NCBI GenBank assembly: GCA_015661745.1
Contig: DQVL01000163.1
Location: 1-6,665, forward strand
Direction of reading: 5' to 3'
Source of the DNA: Thermoprotei archaeon
GTDB taxonomy: Archaea > Thermoproteota > Nitrososphaeria > Geothermarchaeales > JDFR-13
Length of the DNA stretch: 6,665 bases
Shown here: one piece after another, positions 1-5,066 of the stretch
How the letters are laid out: the number at the start of each line of letters is the position of its first letter
Position numbering within the stretch: position 1 is the stretch's first letter
The notes under the pieces: model-generated
The model's input: the letters and a program-made list of their open reading frames with translations, nothing else
The model's database searches: none
What the model was told of the DNA's origin: nothing
Position numbers and translations under genes: made by a program

Positions 1-234
1 ATACCTTATAAAGTGGGTATCGAGAATATTATATCTAAAATTATTGGTATGAGGTCAAGAGATATTTTATTGCTGGATATAGAGAGGTATATTGATCATT
101 TAGAGGATATGCTAAAGAGGATACTCGATATATCAAATGTATTAGGATTTGTAAATATTGGTATACATATATATCCAATCCGATGGGTTTATGAGAGCCT
201 TGAATACACTGTTAAGCTTATCTCACGTCTCTAG
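1..234 (+). CDS. C-terminal fragment of an unrecognised protein (5' end outside window)
   Basis: An open frame runs from base 1 without a stop to TAG at 232-234, so the gene probably begins before the window. A GTG at 13 could be read as a start, but the codons before it (I-P-Y-K) are also open and no ribosome site can be seen. About 77 residues are visible. They are rich in Ile, Leu, Asp and Arg, with a probable amphipathic helix around the D-I-E-R-Y-I-D-H-L-E-D stretch and a more hydrophobic end. I see no catalytic motif and do not recognise the family. Its last 17 bases overlap the 3' end of moaE on the opposite strand, which argues that it is a native neighbour and not debris. The codon use (ATA, AGG/AGA) matches the rest of the window, which supports real coding. 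Confidence 0.6.
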   Translation: MPYKVGIENIISKIIGMRSRDILLLDIERYIDHLEDMLKRILDISNVLGFVNIGIHIYPIRWVYESLEYTVKLISRL

Positions 235-673
235 ATTCACGTTTTAACCTTGTTCCATCACCAAATACCCAGTATTCACCATCCTCCCTATGTTCAAGCT
301 TGAATATGGGAGGCTCAAACTTAACCCGTTCAAGAACCTTAATTGCTTTTTCAAAGCCCTTCTTACGGCCTTTAGCCCCCACTATTATATATAGTGTTTT
401 ATCCCCAACATCCAAATTTCCATATTTATGAAAGATTTTAATGTCGTATATACCTTCCTCCATCTCCTCACTAGCTATTTCCTCAAGCTTTTTTGATGTA
501 TATGGTTCATAGACGCTATAATCAAGTCTCGATACCTTCTTACCATCTATATCACCCTTTACAAAACCTATGAATATTACAATGGCCCCCATACCCTCAT
601 GGGCGTGTCGAGCGAGATGATCAACAATCTTATTTAGATCTATGTCGTTCTCTATAACTCTTCCTTCAACCAT
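218..673 (-). CDS. moaE: Molybdopterin synthase catalytic subunit MoaE
   Basis: MoaE is the large subunit of molybdopterin synthase. With MoaD thiocarboxylate as sulfur donor it turns cyclic pyranopterin monophosphate into molybdopterin, the ligand of Mo and W in cofactor enzymes. The protein is 151 aa, the usual length. In the chosen numbering, Lys118 and Lys125 in V-K-F-E-P-P-I-F-K-L-E match the two active-site lysines of E. coli MoaE (Lys119 and Lys126), with the same 7-residue spacing. The G-A-I-V-I-F-I-G strand near residue 30 and H-K-Y-G-N-L-D-V-G-D near 82-91 are also typical. The E. coli Arg39 position seems to be Lys39 here. The frame is open back to 718, but that would overlap moaD by 44 bases. 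ATG at 673 is preferred: it lies 1 nt after the moaD stop and 5 nt after an AGGTGG ribosome site. Confidence 0.93.
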   Translation of the reverse strand: MVEGRVIENDIDLNKIVDHLARHAHEGMGAIVIFIGFVKGDIDGKKVSRLDYSVYEPYTSKKLEEIASEEMEEGIYDIKIFHKYGNLDVGDKTLYIIVGAKGRKKGFEKAIKVLERVKFEPPIFKLEHREDGEYWVFGDGTRLKRESRDVR

Positions 674-674
674 A

Positions 675-929
675 TTAACCACCTGATACTGGGGGTAGAA
701 GAGCAACCCTATCTCCATCCATAAGTTTATAGTTAAGCCCTCTATTCACTCCATTAACAAGGACTAAGATTGAGAATCTATCTTCAAACTTTGCCAAATC
801 AGGATGTAACTCCCTAATTCTATTTAGGAGGTCAGCCAAAGTCACTCCATCACCTACCTCAATCTCCTCTTCAGGGACACCTGTATAGTCTGATATAGCC
901 GCTAAATATTTAACCTTCACTCTAACCAT
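675..929 (-). CDS. moaD: Molybdopterin synthase sulfur carrier subunit MoaD
   Basis: This 84-aa ubiquitin-fold protein ends in V-S-G-G. The free C-terminal Gly-Gly is adenylated and thiocarboxylated, then enters the MoaE active site to give up sulfur during molybdopterin formation. The fold is visible as an N-terminal beta hairpin (V-R-V-K-V-K-Y), the helix D-L-L-N-R-I-R-E-L, and the late strand D-G-D-R-V-A-L-L-P-P just before the Gly-Gly tail, as in MoaD and ThiS. Some archaeal MoaD-like proteins also act as protein modifiers (SAMPs), but the adjoining moaE makes the cofactor role most likely. A GTG at 938 is in frame but sits inside the ribosome site AGGTGA (935-940), so ATG at 929, 5 nt downstream, is the start. 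It is the first gene of a moaD-moaE operon; the adenylating enzyme (MoaB/MoeB/E1-like) is not in the window. Confidence 0.93.
   Translation of the reverse strand: MVRVKVKYLAAISDYTGVPEEEIEVGDGVTLADLLNRIRELHPDLAKFEDRFSILVLVNGVNRGLNYKLMDGDRVALLPPVSGG
679..684 (-). promoter_or_regulatory. moaE ribosome binding site inside the moaD Gly-Gly codons
   Basis: On the minus strand AGGTGG lies 5 nt before the moaE ATG at 673. These bases are the last base of the Ser codon plus most of the two Gly codons (GGT GGT) that end MoaD. The site supports the 673 start over the longer frame from 718 and implies translational coupling between the subunits. Confidence 0.75.
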
Positions 930-934
930 ATATA

Positions 935-940
935 TCACCT
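935..940 (-). promoter_or_regulatory. moaD ribosome binding site
   Basis: AGGTGA on the minus strand, 5 nt before ATG at 929. It contains the alternative GTG at 938, which it rules out as the start codon. It shows that the moaD mRNA has a leader. Confidence 0.75.
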
Positions 941-973
941 AAATAGATATGGCATAGCCTCTTAATCAAGATT

Positions 974-981
974 AATATTTA
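974..981 (-). promoter_or_regulatory. Probable TATA box of moaDE
   Basis: Minus-strand TAAATATT lies 45 nt from the moaD start codon. With the usual archaeal spacing of about 26 nt to the transcription start, transcripts would begin near 950 and carry a leader of about 20 nt holding the AGGTGA site. The crotonase gene has the same 8-mer at nearly the same distance. Confidence 0.5.
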
Positions 982-986
982 GTTAA
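976..986 (+). promoter_or_regulatory. Possible TATA box of the methyltransferase gene
   Basis: Plus-strand TATTTAGTTAA is centred about 28 nt before ATG 1009, the spacing expected of an archaeal promoter with a leaderless transcript. It overlaps the predicted moaD box on the other strand, so the two divergent genes may compete for TBP binding in this short 79-nt gap. The match to the consensus is moderate. Confidence 0.35.
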
Positions 987-1008
987 GTATCAATAATATG
1001 ATGTAATA

Positions 1009-1572
1009 ATGATTGGCCAGAGAATCCTTAGAATCATATATAAAAAGAGACCTAACCCCAACTCAATCCTCTATAGGGAAACCGTGGATCACATTAGAGA
1101 CATAGACAGTGATACTCTAGACTTGGGTGGAGGGCCAGGTTACCTCCATCTCTTCATCAAAGAAAAGTGTTACTACGTAGTCCAGGATATAGATTTCAAG
1201 ATGTTATCATATGGAGATCATTTAATCGATAAAGTTTTGGCCCCTGCTGAGGAAAAGATTTTTAGGGACAATACATTTAACTATATAATTATCCATGACG
1301 CTTTACACCACTTTCAAGATATTGATCAGGTATTTAAATCTATTTATGGAATATCTAAGAAATATATATTGATTTTTGAAGTGGAGTTGGGGAATCTAAT
1401 AGGAAAGTTTATAAAGTATTTGGAGATTCTACTCGGGTTTCCAGGAAATTTCTATAGCTCCAAAGAACTTATTAGGATGGTTCAAGACTCTAAGCTTGGA
1501 TCCATATCCGAAGTTATAAAAACAGGGAGGTTTAGATATCTGATTAAAGTAGATACTCAGCCCCAGTCATAA
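1009..1572 (+). CDS. Class I SAM-dependent methyltransferase, substrate unknown
   Basis: This 187-aa cytosolic protein has the Rossmann-like methyltransferase core (Methyltransf_11/UbiE-like). Motif I, the SAM-binding glycine loop, is D-L-G-G-G-P-G at 38-44. The acidic residue at the end of strand 2 is Asp60 in V-V-Q-D-I-D. The post-core segment H-D-A-L-H-H-F-Q-D-I at 96-105 matches the H-x-L-H-H signature common in small-molecule methyltransferases. The final strand and C-terminal helices are short, and I see no separate substrate domain. ATG 1009 has no Shine-Dalgarno site, and a TATA-like element about 28 nt upstream suggests a leaderless mRNA. Its last 16 bases overlap the 3' end of the convergent crotonase gene. 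The neighbours do not reveal a substrate: moaDE is divergent and needs no methylation. Confidence 0.8.
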   Translation: MIGQRILRIIYKKRPNPNSILYRETVDHIRDIDSDTLDLGGGPGYLHLFIKEKCYYVVQDIDFKMLSYGDHLIDKVLAPAEEKIFRDNTFNYIIIHDALHHFQDIDQVFKSIYGISKKYILIFEVELGNLIGKFIKYLEILLGFPGNFYSSKELIRMVQDSKLGSISEVIKTGRFRYLIKVDTQPQS

Positions 1573-2324
1573 CTAGGATATACCTTTTGATCTATAAATC
1601 TACGTGCCCTATCAATAACTCTATAGTCACGACCTAATCTAATTAGTTCTGAGACTCCATACATAGTTATTACATCCTTTTTAACCTCTCTGAAATATTT
1701 CTTAAGACTCTTAAATGAATCTGGTGAGTTATTCTTCAACATATTCAATAAATTATCTACAGCTTTAGATAGTTCATCAAGCGACTCTATCAATATACTT
1801 ACTAGCCCAAGTTTATATGCCTCTTCACTAGTTATATATCCAGATGTATAAGCTAGATATTGACTCCTCATCAAACCCAGTGTGTAACGCCCTAATGAAG
1901 GTAGGAAGGGGGGTATAAGACCCCATCTAGCCTCTGGCCACCCAATCCTAACCCCTTTAGGAGCAATTATAAAGTCACCCAACCATAGAAACTCTGCACC
2001 CCCACCATATGCATCTCCATTTAACGCAATTAATACTGGTACATCTAGGGAGAATATTGTATTGACCATTTCAGATAGTTTCTCGAATAATTTGCCACTA
2101 TCTATCGGGTCACTATAGGAAGCTAATTCCGCTAAATCAATACCTGCTGAAAAAACTTTACCCCTACCTGAAAAGATTATAGCCCAGTATCCACCCTCCT
2201 CCAATACATCTATTACCTCATTCATCAAACCATTATTGAATGAATTAAGCTTATCCGGCCGGTTAAAGTATATCCATCGGACTCCATCCTCGTCATATAC
2301 CTCTATAAATCTATATTTATCCAT
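1557..2324 (-). CDS. Enoyl-CoA hydratase/isomerase (crotonase) family protein
   Basis: This 255-aa crotonase-fold enzyme acts on acyl-CoA thioesters; the default reaction is hydration of a trans-2-enoyl-CoA to a 3-hydroxyacyl-CoA. Family motifs appear in order: N-R-P-D-K-L-N-S-F at 21-29 (CoA binding), F-S-A-G-I-D-L at 58-64 (first oxyanion-hole segment), G-G-G-A-E at 107-111, and W-P-E-A-R-W-G-L-I-P-P at 129-139. Glu111 and Glu131 align with the two catalytic glutamates of rat mitochondrial enoyl-CoA hydratase (Glu144 and Glu164), which favours a true hydratase over a one-Glu isomerase. Other crotonase reactions remain possible. Length is normal. The ATG at 2324 is 6 nt after a GAGGTG ribosome site. 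It stands alone: no dehydrogenase, thiolase or acyl-CoA ligase is adjacent, so a full fatty-acid pathway cannot be inferred here. Confidence 0.88.
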   Translation of the reverse strand: MDKYRFIEVYDEDGVRWIYFNRPDKLNSFNNGLMNEVIDVLEEGGYWAIIFSGRGKVFSAGIDLAELASYSDPIDSGKLFEKLSEMVNTIFSLDVPVLIALNGDAYGGGAEFLWLGDFIIAPKGVRIGWPEARWGLIPPFLPSLGRYTLGLMRSQYLAYTSGYITSEEAYKLGLVSILIESLDELSKAVDNLLNMLKNNSPDSFKSLKKYFREVKKDVITMYGVSELIRLGRDYRVIDRARRFIDQKVYPSYDWG

Positions 2325-2330
2325 AGACTA

Positions 2331-2336
2331 CACCTC
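2331..2336 (-). promoter_or_regulatory. Crotonase gene ribosome binding site
   Basis: GAGGTG on the minus strand, 6 nt before ATG 2324. It fixes that start; an ATG just upstream at 2338 is out of frame. Confidence 0.75.
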
Positions 2337-2366
2337 ATGCATATATATCTCTCTATCTACCGATAT

Positions 2367-2374
2367 AATATTTA
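2367..2374 (-). promoter_or_regulatory. Probable TATA box of the crotonase gene
   Basis: Minus-strand TAAATATT lies 43 nt from the start codon and predicts a transcript start near 2345, leaving a leader of about 20 nt with the GAGGTG site. Sequence and spacing match the predicted moaD promoter. The element lies only 10-17 nt before ATG 2384 of the divergent gene, so it is too close to serve as that gene's TATA box. I see no clear plus-strand box for 2384; an AT run at 2340-2348 is the only candidate. Confidence 0.45.
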
Positions 2375-2383
2375 TTATTAGGG

Positions 2384-3250
2384 ATGAGTCTAGATACTAC
2401 ATTATTGAAGGATATAGAAAATTTTCAGAGGGAGGAGATAACTGAATACTATATATATAAATATTTGGCTGAGAAGGAGGGTGGGAGGAATAGAGAGATC
2501 CTATTAAAGATTGGGGAGGACGAACTCAGACACTATAAGATATGGAGGGAGATAACTGGGAAAGATATAGAACCAGACTGGAGAAAAATCCGGTTCTATA
2601 GATTACTATATAGAATCTTTGGACTAGTGTTTTCCTTAAAGCTTATGGAGATGAGGGAGAGGAGGGCTGAAGAGAGATATAGGTTAATAGCTGATAAGAT
2701 AGAGATCGCCAACGATATTTTAAAGGATGAATTTGAGCATGAGGATGAACTCCTCTCATTATTAACTGATGAGAGGCTACAGTTTATAGGATCTATTGTA
2801 TTAGGACTCTCCGATGCTTTAATCGAGTTAACCGGCGCCCTCGCAGGGTTAAGCCTAGCACTATATAATACCTTATTAGTAGGTCTAGCCGCGTTAATAA
2901 CTGGTATAGCTGCTTCAATGTCCATGGCCGTCTCTGAATATCTATCAAAGAGGAGTGAGGGTGATGTAAACGCTGTTAAGGGAGCCTTCTACACAGGTTT
3001 AGCATATATATTAACTGTTCTATTTATTGTAGCTCCATACTTCGCCGGAAACAACGTATATATTAGTCTAGCGTCAAGCATATTAATAGCAAGCATTATA
3101 ATAGGTGGATTAACATTCTATACATCAGTGGTTAGGGAGATTAGATGGAGAAGGGAATTTATTGAGATGATTACATTGACAATGGGGGTAGCATTAATAT
3201 CATTCTTGATAGGTTATATAGTTAGAATAACATTTAATATTGAGGTATGA
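2384..3250 (+). CDS. Ferritin-like (rubrerythrin) domain fused to VIT1/CCC1 metal transporter
   Basis: This 288-aa protein joins two parts. Residues 1-125 form a four-helix ferritin-like domain with carboxylate/His ligands of a diiron site: Glu17, Glu18 and Glu21 in helix 1, Glu47-x-x-His50, Glu96/Glu97, and Glu116-x-x-His119. Residues 134-283 form about five membrane spans (roughly 134-160, 163-183, 200-220, 226-247, 263-283). They carry VIT1-type features: G-L-S-D-A-L-I-E-L-T-G at 141-151 and S-M-A-V-S-E-Y-L-S at 180-188. The architecture resembles MbfA/Erv-type membrane-bound ferritins, whose characterised bacterial members export iron. I therefore infer Fe(II) or Mn(II) export, or detoxification, at the cell membrane. 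ATG 2384 is the first Met and leaves helix 1 intact. Its stop overlaps the next gene's start by 4 nt (ATGA), so the two are probably one operon. Confidence 0.85.
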   Translation: MSLDTTLLKDIENFQREEITEYYIYKYLAEKEGGRNREILLKIGEDELRHYKIWREITGKDIEPDWRKIRFYRLLYRIFGLVFSLKLMEMRERRAEERYRLIADKIEIANDILKDEFEHEDELLSLLTDERLQFIGSIVLGLSDALIELTGALAGLSLALYNTLLVGLAALITGIAASMSMAVSEYLSKRSEGDVNAVKGAFYTGLAYILTVLFIVAPYFAGNNVYISLASSILIASIIIGGLTFYTSVVREIRWRREFIEMITLTMGVALISFLIGYIVRITFNIEV

Positions 3251-3507
3251 AGGAGAGGATTCAAAAGGCTATAGAGGAATATAATAGGTATAGAGGTGTC
3301 GAGGCAAAGGCGAAGATCCTATATCTTGACAAGGATATTTTGAGGGTGGAGATTAGAGGTAGCTTCTGCGAGACATGTGGATACTATGATTGGATAGAGG
3401 ATATAGTATATATACTCAGAGATTACGATATAGATTCAGAGTTGATTAGAGTCAATGAGTTAGACGATGGTGCAATTGCAGAGATAAAATATAAAGGGGA
3501 GGAGTAG
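3247..3507 (+). CDS. Small CxxC protein coupled to the VIT1-type transporter
   Basis: I do not recognise a named family for this 86-aa soluble acidic protein. It shows an N-terminal helix (K-E-R-I-Q-K-A-I-E-E-Y), two strands (K-I-L-Y-L and L-R-V-E-I-R-G), a Cys41-Glu-Thr-Cys44 motif right after the second strand, then an acidic helix (D-W-I-E-D-I-V-Y-I-L-R-D-Y) and two further strands. The strand-CxxC-helix layout recalls NifU C-terminal or thioredoxin-like folds, but only in outline; the residues around the cysteines differ. The pair could bind a metal or Fe-S cluster, or form a redox disulfide. The start ATG lies within the ATGA overlap with the transporter stop, and GAGGT directly abuts it, so translation is probably by coupling. 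The partnership suggests a role in metal or redox homeostasis; this is inference from position. Confidence 0.75.
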   Translation: MKERIQKAIEEYNRYRGVEAKAKILYLDKDILRVEIRGSFCETCGYYDWIEDIVYILRDYDIDSELIRVNELDDGAIAEIKYKGEE

Positions 3508-3511
3508 AAAT

Positions 3512-3853
3512 CTACTTTAGAAGCTCTTCAATCCTCTTCTTAACAATATTATTGACCTCATCGTCATTGGTTCTCTTAAAGGCTTCAACGCTTAACGTAG
3601 ATAGATCCCACTTTACAGAGCCATCTACAACTTCATAGTCGACCTTAACCCTAACAACATCTCCCTTCCCAATCTTTAAATCCTCTACCAAGATATGGAA
3701 AAGTAGTTGGTTAATCTCGGCTGCGGCTCTAGCCACCTCCTGATTCGATAGTCTACCCTCTTTAACGTCATTCCTTAACTGGGCAAATAATGTCCTCCTC
3801 AGTTTATCGGCATAGACACCAGCTATAACAAAACCTGTACTCAAAGTAGGCAT
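3512..3853 (-). CDS. DUF2258-like conserved archaeal protein
   Basis: This 113-aa protein of unknown function matches, from memory, the DUF2258 family found in Thermoproteota. The opening segment L-S-T-G-F-V-I-A-G-V-Y-A-D-K-L-R-R (4-20) has the family's typical sequence. A long helical part follows (21-58), with basic and acidic residues mixed. A beta-rich section comes next (V-V-R-V-K-V-D-Y-E-V near 66-75, then V-K-W-D-L), and the C-terminal helix is charged (100-113). There is no signal peptide, membrane span or cysteine. ATG 3853 lies 9 nt after a strong GAGGAGGTG ribosome site; an upstream GTG reaches a stop after three codons. It ends 4 nt from the convergent CxxC gene. A perfect 9-bp inverted repeat brackets its predicted TATA box, so it may be specifically regulated. 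Confidence 0.75.
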   Translation of the reverse strand: MPTLSTGFVIAGVYADKLRRTLFAQLRNDVKEGRLSNQEVARAAAEINQLLFHILVEDLKIGKGDVVRVKVDYEVVDGSVKWDLSTLSVEAFKRTNDDEVNNIVKKRIEELLK

Positions 3854-3862
3854 TTAGCAATA

Positions 3863-3871
3863 CACCTCCTC
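3863..3871 (-). promoter_or_regulatory. Strong ribosome binding site of the DUF2258 gene
   Basis: GAGGAGGTG on the minus strand, 9 nt before ATG 3853. It is the longest anti-Shine-Dalgarno match in the window and implies a transcript start upstream of about 3872. Confidence 0.8.
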
Positions 3872-3888
3872 AGTAGATAATAATATTT

Positions 3889-3928
3889 ATTATCCCCAAA
3901 TATATTATTACAAACTTAAGGGGATAAT
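3889..3928. repeat. Perfect 9-bp inverted repeat in the DUF2258/DUF354 divergent promoter
   Basis: ATTATCCCC at 3889-3897 is matched exactly by its reverse complement GGGGATAAT at 3920-3928, with a 22-nt AT-rich spacer. Arm centres are 31 bp apart, close to three helical turns. The C4/G4 cores stand out in a very AT-rich gap. The spacer holds the predicted minus-strand TATA box at 3898-3905, so a dimeric regulator binding both arms would block TBP/TFB access. The repeat also lies some 20 bp upstream of the DUF354 box at 3949-3960. A hairpin role is less likely given the long loop. Confidence 0.6.
3898..3905 (-). promoter_or_regulatory. Probable TATA box of the DUF2258 gene
   Basis: An ATATATTT element on the minus strand lies 45 nt from the start codon, matching the spacing of the moaD and crotonase boxes. 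It predicts a transcript start near 3876 and a leader that keeps the GAGGAGGTG site. A second AT-rich element at 3880-3893 would place the start near 3860 and lose that site, so it is less likely. Confidence 0.45.
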
Positions 3929-3948
3929 CGTTATAACATTGTATATTC

Positions 3949-3960
3949 ATATATTTTTAT
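3949..3960 (+). promoter_or_regulatory. Probable TATA box of the DUF354 gene
   Basis: CATATATTTTTAT is centred about 25-27 nt before ATG 3980. No Shine-Dalgarno site precedes that ATG (ATTTTCAAATATG), so the mRNA is predicted to be leaderless, a common arrangement in Thermoproteota. Confidence 0.5.
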
Positions 3961-3979
3961 TGATATTTAATTTTCAAAT

Positions 3980-5017
3980 ATGAGTTACGTAGCCCTTGAT
4001 GTTGCGACGCCTAAGGATGCATTAATAGCTCATTACATAATTAAAAGGCTTGATAGAAAAGATATTGAATATGTCGTATTCTCACGTAGTTCTACACAGA
4101 CCATCCAACTTCTAAACCTATTCGGTATAGAGCATATATTGACTGGTAGATATGGATATTCGCTTGAGGAAAAATATATGGCGACGCTTGAGCAAGAGAG
4201 GAGAATATTAGATTATATCATGGAGAATGGGAGACCATCGGTTTTATGGACACATGGGAATGTGGCTGGGGTTAGAACAGCATACCATCTCGGAATACCA
4301 ATTATATATTCGAATGACACTCCACATAACGAGCCTGTAACTAGACTAACTATTCCCTTAGCCACAAAACTTATCTCTCCAGAGGCTATACCAAAATGTA
4401 AATGGATATTGAAGGGGTTGGAGAACGAAAAAATTATACAGTATAGAGGAACTGAAGAAGTTACATGGGTTAAAGAATATCTCAATGTTGATAGGGAAAG
4501 GATTTTAAGGAAATACATTGGTGAAGCACCAGATAGAGTCATAATATTAAGGACTCTAGAGTATTACGCAAGCTACAGCTATGGTGTAAGATATGAACTG
4601 AGAAAAATCGTTGAATCTATATCTAAATATGGAAAGGTAGTTGTAATCCCTAGATATGGAGATGAGAGGAATAGATTCGGAGATATAGATAATCTAGTTA
4701 TACTTGATAGACCTACTTTAGCTGTTGAGTTGATAGCGGCCTCTGACATGATGATATCATCAGGTGGGACTATGGCTAGGGAGGCTGCCCTACTTGGTAT
4801 ACCAAGTATTTCATATCACTTTAGGGATGACATTATCAAGTTCTTGATGGGGGAGGGCCTACCGATAAAATATATCCCTAAATCCATGGATATCATTGAA
4901 GAGGTATCGAGGGTTATGCGTGATCCCGAAAGGTATAGATATGATACTAGGGATATTATAGAGGGTTATGAGGAACATATTGATATAGTTATTGAGGAGA
5001 TAGAGGCTAGTCTATAA
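3980..5017 (+). CDS. DUF354 family protein (GT-B glycosyltransferase-like)
   Basis: This 345-aa soluble protein has the two-lobed GT-B plan of glycosyltransferases and UDP-GlcNAc 2-epimerases and the features of DUF354 (COG1817). The N-terminal D-V-A-T-P-K-D at 7-13 is the family's opening loop. It is followed by an alpha/beta lobe with H-G-N at 92-94 and the strand I-P-I-I-Y-S-N-D-T at 106-114. The C-terminal lobe has V-I-I-L-R-T at 187-192 and the conserved S-S-G-G-T-M-A-R-E-A-A-L-L-G-I-P at 260-275, which in GT-B enzymes contacts the nucleotide-sugar diphosphate. The substrate is unknown; cell-surface glycan or glycolipid synthesis is a guess. ATG 3980 has no ribosome site but a well-placed TATA-like element. 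It is followed after 49 nt by the carboxypeptidase gene, which appears to have its own promoter. Confidence 0.82.
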   Translation: MSYVALDVATPKDALIAHYIIKRLDRKDIEYVVFSRSSTQTIQLLNLFGIEHILTGRYGYSLEEKYMATLEQERRILDYIMENGRPSVLWTHGNVAGVRTAYHLGIPIIYSNDTPHNEPVTRLTIPLATKLISPEAIPKCKWILKGLENEKIIQYRGTEEVTWVKEYLNVDRERILRKYIGEAPDRVIILRTLEYYASYSYGVRYELRKIVESISKYGKVVVIPRYGDERNRFGDIDNLVILDRPTLAVELIAASDMMISSGGTMAREAALLGIPSISYHFRDDIIKFLMGEGLPIKYIPKSMDIIEEVSRVMRDPERYRYDTRDIIEGYEEHIDIVIEEIEASL

Positions 5018-5030
5018 AGTCTTATTAAAT

Positions 5031-5050
5031 ATTTATAAGCTATTTAAAAA
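5031..5050 (+). promoter_or_regulatory. Probable promoter of the M32 carboxypeptidase gene
   Basis: ATTTATAAGC followed by TATTTAAAAA covers the region 17-36 nt before ATG 5067. Either half could be the TATA box; the first gives a start near 5062 and a nearly leaderless mRNA. No Shine-Dalgarno site precedes the ATG (GAGTTTAAGATG is weak). Confidence 0.5.
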
Positions 5051-5066
5051 CTATATAGAGTTTAAG

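Noticed and set aside
674..718. N-terminal extension of moaE from a start at 718
   Set aside because: It would overlap moaD by 44 bases and has no ribosome site; ATG 673 has AGGTGG 5 nt upstream and gives the normal family length.
930..938. GTG start for moaD at 938
   Set aside because: The GTG is part of the AGGTGA ribosome site that serves ATG 929.
1517..1523. A-run read as a T-tract terminator for the crotonase gene on the minus strand
   Set aside because: It is a single short run inside the opposing methyltransferase coding sequence; there is no hairpin or second tract to support it.
2236..2445. Plus-strand frame across the crotonase start and intergenic gap
   Set aside because: It is mostly antisense to the crotonase N-terminus, overlaps the transporter start in another frame, and its translation is low-complexity Ser/Tyr/Ile with no motif.
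2596..2925. Minus-strand frame inside the VIT1-type gene
   Set aside because: It is a Ser/Asn-rich antisense shadow of a well-supported protein, with no ribosome site or family signal.
3924..3934. ATAA-TCG-TTAT small palindrome next to the 9-bp inverted repeat
   Set aside because: Four-base AT arms are expected by chance in this AT-rich gap and do not extend further.
4213..4542. Minus-strand frame inside the DUF354 gene
   Set aside because: Antisense shadow of conserved coding sequence; Ser-rich translation without motifs.
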